A stretch of 64,000 nucleotides of DNA, from assembly GCA_947631115.1 (NCBI GenBank), contig CANRKB010000008.1, forward strand, positions 1-64,000, given 5' to 3'. Position 1 is the stretch's first letter. Each line of letters opens with the position of its first letter. The DNA is from an uncultured Clostridia bacterium. Lineage in GTDB: Bacteria > Bacillota > Clostridia > Oscillospirales > Ruminococcaceae. Below, piece by piece: positions 1 to 10,604 of this stretch. The translations under genes and the position numbers were made by a program. Under the pieces are notes generated by a model. That model worked only from the letters and a program-made list of their open reading frames with translations. It was not told where the DNA came from and made no database searches.

Positions 1-114
1 TATGGCGCACTCAATTTCGTGCGCAATGCGAATAGACAAATCACCGAAACTGCGCTATAATTTTAATATAGGCTGAATATTTCAGCTTGCAAAAATAGGA
101 ATGGTGGTGATGTT

Positions 115-405
115 ATGATTTCAACTGCGGAAAAGCTGTCCGGACTTGAAACGAAAATCGAAAAGCGGAAGGCGGCTATCGCTGAAGAAACCAAAAAACT
201 TAATGCGGACTTGGCGGAGTGTGACAAGCTCTGCCTGCTGGCTCTTGCCGACAAATTCAAGCTGAAAGGCAAGGACTTGTTCACGGCAATTGAACGTGAA
301 CACGAACAGCTTGAAAAGCTGAAAGAAAATGCTCCTGTGAGTGATGCCGAAACGCTCGGACAGACTTCTTTTTTTGAAAGTAAACACAATCCGTATGAGG
401 ATTAA
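115..405 (+). CDS. small coiled-coil protein, probable mobile-element accessory protein
   Basis: 96-aa ORF with a Lys/Glu-rich coiled-coil sequence, directly upstream of a serine-recombinase fragment in the same orientation. Confidence 0.4.
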   Translation: MISTAEKLSGLETKIEKRKAAIAEETKKLNADLAECDKLCLLALADKFKLKGKDLFTAIEREHEQLEKLKENAPVSDAETLGQTSFFESKHNPYED

Positions 406-417
406 ACTTCGGCAGAT

Positions 418-711
418 ATGAGGGAAGATAGAGAATGCGAAACCCTTGAATTGAAAAAGGCAAAGAAAACACGCACGCAATCCGAAAAAAGAATTGCCGA
501 ACTTGACCGCCTTTTTACAAGCCTTTATGAGGACAACGTTTCGGGAAAAATTTCCGATGAGCGTTTCACGATGATGTCGGCAAATTATGAAGACGAGCAG
601 AAACGTCTGAAAATCGCCGTTTCTGAACTGACGGCTTTTATTGATTCCGCTGAACAGAAATCCGCTGACGTGACGGCATTCCTCGCAATCGTGAGGAAAT
701 ACGAACATATC
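418..711 (+). pseudogene. C-terminal fragment of large serine recombinase (TnpX/DUF4368-like), truncated at both ends
   Basis: Protein motif ...ELDRLFTSLYEDNVSGKISDERFTMMSANYEDEQKRLK...FLAIVRKYEHITE resembles the C-terminal region of Firmicutes large serine recombinases. No catalytic domain upstream; the recombinase-like sequence stops after HITE. Confidence 0.65.
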
Positions 712-1099
712 ACGGAAAATCTTTGGATATGCCGTATTTCAAATTAAATCTCGCAGTTTTAACAACAATAGTCAAATACTCGGGAAGCCCGTCTTCGATC
801 TTCATGTCTGCAATTTCGCGAATTATCTTTTCGCATTTATCGCGGTAATGATTATACAACAAGCACGCTATGTCCGCTCGAATGGAAATGCTGTCTGAAT
901 CCAGATACGGCAACAACTCATCCTGCCCTTTTTCAGCAAAAAGCTTACGCGCAAGTTTCCTCATTTCATTGAAATAACGATCGTATTTATTCGTTATCTG
1001 ACCTTGCTTTAAAATTTCCTCTCTTTTCTGACAGCAATTTATTATTTTAGGAGTAAAATCACTATCATCATACATTAGGATCATCAATAATTCTCCCAT
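710..1099 (-). CDS. hypothetical protein, DUF2019-like helical repeat fold
   Basis: 129-aa ORF; motif LLPYLDSDSISIRADIACLLYNH resembles HEAT/DUF2019-type proteins. Confidence 0.4.
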   Translation of the reverse strand: MGELLMILMYDDSDFTPKIINCCQKREEILKQGQITNKYDRYFNEMRKLARKLFAEKGQDELLPYLDSDSISIRADIACLLYNHYRDKCEKIIREIADMKIEDGLPEYLTIVVKTARFNLKYGISKDFP

Positions 1100-1152
1100 C
1101 AGATCTGATTTCAGCTGAAGTTTTTTCGGCTGTTATATTTTTCCGTTCAAGT

Positions 1153-4100
1153 TTAAGAATTTGGTACAAGCTTAACTTCTACAAGACACGAATCAGGGAA
1201 TACGCTGCTTATTGTAAGCCCTTCGGTTATCTCTATCCATTCTTCTTCCTTCTTGTAATACCATGTGCCTGTATAAATGCCGGCATGACCATCGACATTA
1301 TTTACAAAGTCATCGCTTTGTTCTACATCTACTGCGAAATAAACCGTTTTGCCGTCGGGATCTGTATATTGGAAAATATGTGTAAGAAGATATATTGTCA
1401 ATGACTCATATTCGTTATCAGGCATAAATCCGTCGAGATAATTAGGCGCGTTCATTTCGCCATTACCATTGTCTTGATCAGCATAATTCCATGAGGTATT
1501 ATAAGCTATAAAATGTCTGCCTGCTTTAGCTTCTATGGCTTCTATTATCCCGTCAGGAATTGCATCTCCTTTTTTCAAATCAAATTCAACAGTATAGTAG
1601 TTTGAGCCTGCTCTTGCATTAATGGTCAAAGAGATACCTTCATAAACTATATAATCCTGCTTAATAGGCATATTAAAAAACAGCATTTCATATTGCGGAT
1701 AATTTATGCCTTCTACACTAACTTCATACCCGGGCGAAATATAAGCACTATTTTCAAAAAGACCTCCCGTGTCGTAAATCCACGTACCGTCCGGCAATTC
1801 ATCATATGTATACCTTGAATTTTCTGAAAGGGTTTCGCCTTCCTTGAAATAATAAACAGTTTCAGAGCCGTCGGAGGAATGATATGTAACGGTATAATCA
1901 TAGTCTTTTACTGCTACGATAGTAAAGCGCGCGGCGTTGTATGCAGGATTACTGTTGAGCAATTCGTCATATTTCGTCCAGAAAGTATTTTCGTTAAACT
2001 CTTCGCCTATTTCTTCGCCATCTACAAAATGCCATTTATAACCGACGTCTTCGACATTCGGCAGTAAATCGGGCGAGAAGCCGTCGCCGAGCCAATAAAC
2101 TGTTCCCGGTTTTTTGTTTGCGTCGGTATAATTGAACATACCTTTTACTGCATACAGGTCGGTGTTTGCATTTATGACTGTTCCCGCCTCAACAAAATCA
2201 CATTTTTGGAGCGGATCTGTAATTGGTTCTGAAATAAATCCCGCAATAATTTCGCCAGCCGCAAGGTAGCTAAGGTCGGCGTCGGTGAGCGTATCGCCCG
2301 CCTTCTTGTAAATCATACCATAGAAACTATCTGTTTGCCAAACGCCGTTTGCAAAGCCGTATGATGAAACCCTGTAACCGCTGTAGATGTTAGTATTTTC
2401 ATAAATACTTGTCTGCTCGTAAAATTCGTCATATTCTTCATTTTCGTTCAAGTATATCCAAACGCTGTCGTTTGTAGTTTTGGGCATTTCCATTCCAAGC
2501 GAAGCGAATGACATACCGTCAAGTATTCTATACTCATCGTCATCGTCAAATGTGACAGTATGAATAGTCCAATCGGGCAGGAAGCAGATAGCAAGCTGAG
2601 AGACCTCTTCCCCGTCTGTTACAATATCTTCTGCACAATCGCCGAGAAGCGTACTTGCCGTAAATTCAGGAAGTGTGGATATGTCTAAAATATTCTGCGG
2701 CATTTCGGAGGGCCTTAAGTAAACAGTTTTTCCGACAGTGTAACCCGGCACCTGACTTAAATACTCGGAAATGCTCTGATAAAATTCTTCTTCGGAAATG
2801 TCATAATCAAAGCTGAGCTCGGCGAGACTGTTCAGTTTAAAGTTCTGCAGGTCGGTTACGCCCTCATTGTCGCTATATCCGCCCACATACTTAAACGAAA
2901 CATTGACCTTTATATGAGTATAAACGGCGGTTATTGTTATGTCGGAGTCCACCGTCTTGTCGGCAGGCACTTCGGCGCCGTCAATCGTCCATTTTCCCGT
3001 GTAGAACGCCTTATGCGGCACTTCAACGTTTTGGAGATTTTCCGGCAGATTCGCGCCGTATTCGAGCGTTAAATTATCGGGCATGGTTACGTTGTCTTCT
3101 GCGGTTTCAAATGTTACCGTGAAGGTCTTGATCGTGTAAACCGCCGTTACTGTAACATCCTCTTCAATTGTATAATTAGCGGGAATTTCTTCGCCGTTGA
3201 TTGTCCAAACGCCGGTGTAACCCGTCTTCTCGGGAACGTTGGGGAGTTCGCCGAGCAAGGTTGTGCCGTAGTCAAGAGTTAAGCTTTCGGGAAGGTCGAC
3301 AGTTTCATTGCTGTCGAAGGTTACCGTGTAACGGTTTATAGTGTAAACTGCGGTTACGGTGATGTCTTCTTCAATGACGTAATCAGCAGAAATTTCAGCG
3401 CCGTTAATTGTCCATTTTCCGGTGTAACCCGTCTTGTCGGGTACATTGCCGAGTTTTTCAAGTAGTTTTGTTCCGTAATCGAGCGTTAAATTATCGGGCA
3501 TGGTTACGTTGGGTTCACCAGTTTCAAATGTTACCGTGAACGTTTTTATTGTGTAAACCGCCGTTACTGTAACATCATCTTCAATTACGTAATCAGCGGA
3601 AATTTCGTTGCCGTTGATTGTCCAAACTCCCGTGTAGCCCGTTTTCTCGGGAACGTTGGGAAGTTCGCCGAGCAGGGGTGTGCCATAATCGAGAGTGAGG
3701 TTTTCGGGCATTGCTACGCCGGGTTCATCGGTTTCAAATGTTACCGTGAATGTTTTTATCGTGTAAACTGCGGTTACGGTAACATCGTCTTCAATTGTGT
3801 AATCAGCGGGAATTTCAACACCGTTAATTGTCCAAACTCCCGTGTAGCCCGTTTTCTCGGGAACGTTGGGAAGTTCGCCGAGCAAGGTTGTGCCGTAGTC
3901 AAGAGTTAAACTTCGGGCATAGTTACGCCGGATTCAGTGGTTTCAAAGGTTACCGTGTAGGTCTTAATCGTGTAAACTGCGGTTACGGTAACATCGTCTT
4001 CAATTGTGTAATCAGCGGGAATTTCTTCGCCGTCAATTGTCCATTTGCCGGTGTAACCCGTTTTCTCGGGAACTATTCCAAGCTTTTCGAGAAGTTTTGT

Positions 4101-7100
4101 GCCGTAGTCAAGGGTTAAGTTTTCGGGCATAGTTACGTTGTCTTCTGCGGTTTCAAATGTTACCGTGAACGTTTTTATCGTGTAAACTGCGGTTACGGTT
4201 ATGTTGTCTTCAATGGTATAATCAGCGGGAATTTCGTTGCCGTTGATTGTCCAAACGCCCGTATAACCCATTTTCTCGGGAACGTTGGGAAGTTCGCCGA
4301 GCAGTGTTGTACCATAATTGAGCGTTAAATCTTCGGGCATGGTTACGTCCTCGGCTTCGGTTGTAAACGTTACCGTGAACGTTTTTATCGTGTAGACTGC
4401 GGTTACTGTAACATCGTCTTCAATTGTGTAATCAGCGGAAATTTCCTCGCCGTTAATTGTCCAAACTCCTGTGTAGCCTGTTTTCTCGGGAACTGTTCCG
4501 AGCTTTTCAAGTAAGTTTGTTCCGTAATCAAGAGTTAAATCTTCGGGCATGGTTACGCCATCTTCTGCGGTTTCAAATGTTACCGTGAAGGTTTTAATTG
4601 TGTAAACTGCGGTTACGGTAACATCGTCTTCAATTGTGTAATCAGCAGGAATTTCCTCGCCGTTAATTGTCCAAACGCCCGTGTAGCCCGTCTTCTCGGG
4701 AACATCTCCGAGCTTTTCGAGAAGTTTTGTTCCGTAATCGAGCGTTAAATTATCGGGCATGGTTACGCCGGGTTCGGCGGTTTCAAAGGTTACCGTGTAG
4801 GTCTTAATTGTGTAAACTGCCGTTACTGCAACATCGTCTTCAATTATGTAATCAGCGGGAATTTCGTTGCCGTTAATTGTCCAAACGCCCATGTAGCCTG
4901 TTTTCTCGGGTACTGTTCCGAGCTTTTCGAGTAAGTTCGTTCCGTAATCAAGAGTGAGGTTTTCGGGCATGGTAACGCCGGGTTCGGCGGTTTCAAATGT
5001 TACCGTGTAGGTCTTGATTGTGTAAACCGCCGTTACGGTAACATCGTCTTCAATGGTGTAATCAGCGGGAATTTCCTCGCCGTTAATTGTCCAAACTCCC
5101 GTGTAGCCTGTTTTCTCGGGAACGTTGGGAATTTCGCCGAGCAGGGTTGTGCCATAATCGAGCGTTAAGTTTTCGGGCATGGTTACACCGGGTTCGGCGG
5201 TTTCAAATGTTACCGTGAATGATTTTATCGTGTAAACCGCTGTTACTGTAACATCGTCTTCAATGATGTAATCAGTGGGAATTTCTTCGCCGTCAATTGT
5301 CCAAGCGCCCGTGTAGCCCGTTTTCTCGGGAACTGTTCTGAGCTTTTCGAGAAGTTTTGTTCCATAATCGAGCGTTAAGTTTTCGGGCATTATTACGCCG
5401 GGTTCATCGGTTTCAAATGTTACCGTGAAGGTCTTGATCGTGTAAACTGCGGTTACAGTTATGTTGTCTTCTATGGTGTAATCAGCGGAAATTTCCTCGC
5501 CGTCAATTGTCCAAGCGCCCGTGTAGCCCGTTTTCTCGGGTACATCGCCGAGTCTTTCAAGAAGTTTTGTTCCATAATTGAGCGTTAAATCTTCGGGCAT
5601 GGTTACGCCTTCGGCTACGGTTTCAAATGTTACCGTGAAGGTCTTTATCGTGTAGACTGCTGTTACAGTGACATCGTCTTCAATTGTGTAATCAGCGGGA
5701 ATTTCAGCACCGTTGATTGTCCAAGCGCCAGTGTAGCCCGTTTTCTCGGGAACTATTCCGAGTTTTTCAAGTAAGTTAGTCCCGTAGTCGAGAGTAAGGT
5801 TTTCAGGCATGGTAACGCCGGGTTCAGCGGTTTCAAAGGTTACCGTGAATGTTTTTATCGTGTAAACTGCTGTTACAGTTATGTTGTCTTCAATTATGTA
5901 ATCAGCGGGAATTTCGTTGCCGTCAATTGTCCAAACTCCCGTGTAACCCGTTTTCTCGGGTACATCGCCGAGTCTTTCAAGAAGTTTTGTTCCTTAATCG
6001 AGTGTTAAGTTTTCGGGCATGGTTACGTTGGGTTCGGCGGTTTCAAATGTTACCGTGAACGTTTTTATCGTGTAAACTGCGGTTACGGTAACATCGTCTT
6101 CAATGGTATAATCAGCGGGAATTTTTTCGCCGTTAATTGTCCACTTGCCGGTGTAACCTTTCTTTTCGGGAACTTTGGGAAGTTCGCCGAGCAGGGTTGT
6201 GCCATAATCGAGCGTTAAATTATCGGGCATGGTTACGCCGGGTTCATCGGTTTCAAATGTTACCGTGAATGATTTTATTGTGTAAACTGCCGTTACGGTA
6301 ACATCGTCTTCAATGATGTAATCAGCGGGAATTTCTTCGCCGTTGATTGTCCAAACTCCCGTGTAACCCGTTTTCTCGGGTACATCGCCGAGTTTTTCGA
6401 GAAGTTTTGTTCCATAATCAAGAGTGAGATTTTCGGGCATGATTACACCGGATTCGGCGGTTTCAAATGTTACCGTGTAGGTCTTGATTGTGTAAACTGC
6501 GGTTACGGTAACATCCTCTTCAATTGTATAATCAGCGGGAATTTCTTCGCCGTTGATTGTCCAAACTCCCGTGTAACCCGTTTTCTCGGGTACATCGCCG
6601 AGTTTTTCGAGAAGTTTTGTTCCATAATCAAGAGTGAGATTTTCGGGCATGATTACACCGGATTCGGCGGTTTCAAATGTTACCGTGTAGGTCTTGATTG
6701 TGTAAACTGCGGTTACGGTAACATCCTCTTCAATTGTATAATCAGCGGGAATTTCTTCGCCGTTAATTGTCCATTTGCCGCTATAGCCTTTCTTTTCGGG
6801 GAGTTCGGGGAGATTTTCGGAAAGGTTAGTGCCGTAAATTAAATTGAAATTATCGGGCATTACTATATCGGGATCGGCGGTGTTGAAAGTAACGGTATGC
6901 TCTTCCCCTCTGAGCTTGCGCGCTATGTCCTCATCAAGCACAAGAAGTCCGCTGTTGTCCGAGGTCAAAGCTGTTTTTCTTATTGTCTCGGAAATTCCCG
7001 TGAAATCGGTCTTGTATGGCGGGGAATCCGTGCTGTCACATTTTACGATACCGTCGTTTGTCCTGAAAACAAAATACGCGTTTCCGTCAACATCGGGCGA

Positions 7101-7784
7101 ATTGCTCGTATTTTCATTCGGGTCAATGACAATAGTCACCATGTATCCCTCAGACACAATGACTTCGTCGCACTTTTTGTTTCCGTCCTCATCATAAAGC
7201 CACACGGCAACTTTTCCGTGTATAACTTCGAGGTCGGTAATATAACTTCCGTTTTCAAGCTCGGTCGTTCTGACGTCAAAGCTCGTGCCTCTTACTGCCA
7301 TTGTAGCCTTTGGCGTATTTACTTCATATGTAGAATTATTTGAAAGCGGCTCGGTTATCTCGTTTAAGATCTCGCCCTCTTTAAGCTGTACTATTGTTTT
7401 GCTGTCGGTCGCGTTGTTTTCGGCTATAAGTTCAAGTTTACTGTCGTGGTCAAGAAGTATATACTTGTTTCCGTCAAGTGAAATGTGCATATTGCTGTCT
7501 GCGCCCGTGGCAGCAATATCTCCGTTTTGTAAATTCATTCCGCTGTAAGCGTCAAGTACGCCTACGTCTTTGCGCTCAACGGTGTTACGTTCGCCTTGTG
7601 TTTCAAACACCTTTACAACTCTGTAGGAGTCTTCTCCCTGAGAATTTACGAACACAACAACGCCCACGGTCGCGGACACTACCGCCGCCGCTGCCGCAGC
7701 TATTGCAATTTTTGCTTTTAAAGCAAGACCCGCAAGTTTAACCAACTTTGTCCTCCATTTCGCCCAACAGTCCGATCTTTTCAA
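1153..7784 (-). pseudogene. FecR-domain membrane protein with about 19 InlB-B/Listeria-Bacteroides-type 70-aa repeats, split into three ORFs (5994..7784, 3906..5810, 1153..3885)
   Basis: N-terminal TM (KIAIAAAAAAVVSATVGVVVFV), FecR-like region (EVNTPKATMAVRGTSFDV), then repeats FTVTFETAEPGVTMPENLTLDYGTKLLEKLGDVPEKTGYTGVWTINGEEIPADYTIEDDVTVTAVYTIK. In-frame TAA at 5994-5996 replaces the conserved Tyr codon; 1-bp deletion near 3910 shifts frame. True start is possibly a TTG near 7745 overlapping the upstream stop. Confidence 0.85.
2910..6902 (-). repeat. tandem coding repeat array, about 19 units of 210 bp
   Basis: Exact 210-bp periodicity visible in the text (e.g. agcttttcgagaagttttgt motifs); 70-aa translated unit counted 19 times. 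Confidence 0.93.
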
Positions 7785-8541
7785 GATATTCGACAGACTT
7801 TAACTGCTTTTCAATTCCCGAAACTTCTATCAATACCGTACATTTTGAAAATACACGTTTATAAATTTCCGCAAACTGCTCCCAGTCTATCTTTCCGTCG
7901 CCGACAGCCAGATGCAAGTCGCTTTCAAGATCATTATCGTTTATGTGCATGTGCTTTACATACGGCGCGAGAGTATTCGACCATTCGTCTAAAGAAAATC
8001 CTTTTCCGAATGTAGCCGCATGAGCATAATCAAAACAAACCCCGTAATTTTCAAATCCGCTTAACCGCTCGCTCAGCATGTACAGCATTTCGGGAGAACG
8101 GTCGAACATATTTTCCATATAAATGTCCATATCGGGATTTTCTTCCAGTATGCCGCCGAAATATTCCGCATTGCGCGAGATCCAGTTATTGACATAAGAA
8201 CTTGACGTTAGAACAGGCTCGTAATTTGTATGAAAAACGACTGCTCTTGCGCCTATATTTCTCGCCGCAGAAATGCTCTGCCTTATGCGCCTGTCGGCAA
8301 TTTCACGGATAAGTTTGTCCTCGCTGAATACCAATACATCGAAGAAATCTCCGTGACAAGTACAATATTCGGGCAGAGCGAACTTTTTATAATCCGCCGC
8401 CAGCTTTTCAATTTGCGCGCTGTCGTCTAAAACATTCGGCATAAAGAAATCGTTATATTCAAACCCGAAGCCGTATTTTTTTGCGAGCGACAAATGCTCG
8501 TTTATATTTTTCAAATCGGGGATAATAAGAAAATTGCTCAT
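7738..8541 (-). CDS. sugar phosphate isomerase/epimerase (TIM-barrel, AP-endonuclease family 2)
   Basis: 267 aa; motifs VCFDYAHAATFGKG, HMHINDND, HLAVGDGKIDWEQF typical of xylose isomerase-like TIM barrels. Confidence 0.85.
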   Translation of the reverse strand: MSNFLIIPDLKNINEHLSLAKKYGFGFEYNDFFMPNVLDDSAQIEKLAADYKKFALPEYCTCHGDFFDVLVFSEDKLIREIADRRIRQSISAARNIGARAVVFHTNYEPVLTSSSYVNNWISRNAEYFGGILEENPDMDIYMENMFDRSPEMLYMLSERLSGFENYGVCFDYAHAATFGKGFSLDEWSNTLAPYVKHMHINDNDLESDLHLAVGDGKIDWEQFAEIYKRVFSKCTVLIEVSGIEKQLKSVEYLEKIGLLGEMEDKVG

Positions 8542-10358
8542 TTGTCATCCTCATTCGTTTTGATGTTTAAAAGTGAATACACAAATACTCCCTTTGCTTT
8601 TCCTTTAAGAGGTATCTCGCCTATAGGCTCGACCTCTACCCTGTCTTTAACCTGCTCGTAGACGCTCTCGCTTATAAGTACCTGTCCGCGCTTTGCGTTA
8701 GCTTCAAGACGGGCGGCGGTATTTACGGTATCGCCTATCGCCGTATAATCCATCCTGAAATCGCAGCCGATATTTCCCACGACGGCGTTTCCGCAGTTTA
8801 CGCCTACGCCGAAGCCTACCGACCTTCCGTACTTTTCCATAAACTTGCTTTCTATCTCGTTTCCGCCCTGAACTATATCCCATGCCGTCTTTACCGCGCG
8901 GAATATGTAATCGTCGAGGTCAAAAGGCGCGTTGAAGACTGCCATTGTTGCGTCGCCTATAAATTTGTCGAGCGTACCGCCGTTTTTGAAAATAGAGTTT
9001 GTGGTAAGATTGAGATAACTGTTAAGTATATCAACCACCTGCTCCGGCTCAAGCGCCTCGGACATAGGCGTAAATCCGCGAATATCCACAAACAACACGG
9101 CAATATGCCTGTTCTCTCCTCCGAGCTTTATCTGATAACCGCCCTTTTTGAATATCTCGTCTACGACCTGAGGCGCGACGTACTTCTTAAATGCTGCGGT
9201 TATCCTGCGCTTTTCAAGCGTTTCCACCGCATAGTGTCTTACAAGATTAAACAAAAATGCAACGGGTATAAACACCGTACAATATGCGAGAGGAATAGTA
9301 AGCCCATTGTCGTTGAGCATTATTCCGCAGAATACAAACCCTACTAGCGCAACAATTGTTATCGGAAGACTTATTTTTATTTTTGCCTTTCTTGATAACA
9401 GATAAACTGCCGTGCAAAGAGCCGCGCAGATAAGAGCAGCCGTTATTCTTGCGATGGGGAGCGGCATTCTGTTGTCTATAATGCCCTGGAGAATATTTGC
9501 GTGTATTTCTACTCCGAACATCTGAGCGGAGCTGTTAGGAACGGAATACTGGTCCTGAAGTCCCGAAGCATAAGCGCCCACAAAGACAATGCAGTCTTTG
9601 AATATCCTCGGATCGACTTTCCCCTCGATAACGTCCGAAAAGGAAATATGTTCGTAATCTCCGGGTCTTCCGGCGTAGTTTATCCACATTCTGCCGTTTG
9701 AGTCAAGCGAAAGGCTGTTTTTGCTCCTGCCCGTCCTTTCGCAATATTTTGAATAAATTACCGAAGATAGGCTCTCATAATCGCGAGAGGCGTCGCCGTC
9801 GTACATCATAGCCGAGCGAACAATGCCGTCGTCGTCGGGAGAAACGTTTACAAATCCCGTATCGCAATATTCCGCAAAAAACGGCTCCGTTACGCTCTCG
9901 ATGTTGAAATGGTCGATAAACGGCTTTCCGTTTTCGTCTACGGTATATTTACTCGTGTAATTTATGTAAGAACCCGCGACAACGTTCCCGTTTTTCTCGC
10001 AGGCGGCGCGCAGAGCCTCGTCGCCCTCCTCGTCGATATTACCGAAAAACATAATATCCATGGCTATTACCGCGGGGTTATCGCCCATTGAGTCTATAAG
10101 GTCGGCATAGACGCTCCTGCTCCATGTGCCGAAAGGCCCGAGCTTTTCAAGGGTCTTGTCGTCAATGGCGATTATTTTTATATTGTTGTTTATTCCTCGC
10201 GGAGACTGATAGAGTTTATCTTTAAGCGCGCTGTCGAGAGAATAAAAGAGGTCGGCATAAACCGTTATAAACACAATCGCAAAGCACAACAGGCACTCGA
10301 CAATGCCCGCCGCAAAGCGCATTTTTTTCTTTTTGTTTTCGGGAAGACCCATAAGCAT
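8538..10358 (-). CDS. CHASE2 sensor domain + TM + class III adenylate/guanylate cyclase
   Basis: N-terminal CHASE2-like region (IKIIAIDDKTLEKLGPFGTWSRSVYADLI), TM helices, cyclase domain with HIAVLFVDIRGFT, LDKFIGDATMAVF and DYTAIGDTVNTAARLE. Confidence 0.92.
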   Translation of the reverse strand: MLMGLPENKKKKMRFAAGIVECLLCFAIVFITVYADLFYSLDSALKDKLYQSPRGINNNIKIIAIDDKTLEKLGPFGTWSRSVYADLIDSMGDNPAVIAMDIMFFGNIDEEGDEALRAACEKNGNVVAGSYINYTSKYTVDENGKPFIDHFNIESVTEPFFAEYCDTGFVNVSPDDDGIVRSAMMYDGDASRDYESLSSVIYSKYCERTGRSKNSLSLDSNGRMWINYAGRPGDYEHISFSDVIEGKVDPRIFKDCIVFVGAYASGLQDQYSVPNSSAQMFGVEIHANILQGIIDNRMPLPIARITAALICAALCTAVYLLSRKAKIKISLPITIVALVGFVFCGIMLNDNGLTIPLAYCTVFIPVAFLFNLVRHYAVETLEKRRITAAFKKYVAPQVVDEIFKKGGYQIKLGGENRHIAVLFVDIRGFTPMSEALEPEQVVDILNSYLNLTTNSIFKNGGTLDKFIGDATMAVFNAPFDLDDYIFRAVKTAWDIVQGGNEIESKFMEKYGRSVGFGVGVNCGNAVVGNIGCDFRMDYTAIGDTVNTAARLEANAKRGQVLISESVYEQVKDRVEVEPIGEIPLKGKAKGVFVYSLLNIKTNEDDK

Positions 10359-10485
10359 AATATCCTCACTACTATCCCATTTTACAGTAATTTATTATCC
10401 TAAATAATTATAACATATTTTTTGTTAAAAATCAACAATTTTATATTCAAAACAAGAGCTTTTCGTAGAAAATCACAAATATAGG

Positions 10486-10514
10486 TTGATGTTATCGTCA
10501 TTTTGTGGTATTAT
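10486..10514 (+). promoter_or_regulatory. putative sigma-A promoter for GGDEF gene
   Basis: TTGATG-17 bp-TATTAT. Confidence 0.5.
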
Positions 10515-10604
10515 TTAAATGTTGAGTACCTATTAACGGATAACGGGCGCCTTTATGCTCAAGTAAAACTGAACATAAAAGCAATACTTATGGGAGGAAA
10601 TTAA

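Noticed and set aside
2910-6902. CRISPR-like regular periodicity
   Set aside because: 210-bp period with no unique spacers, and the units translate as a conserved 70-aa protein repeat
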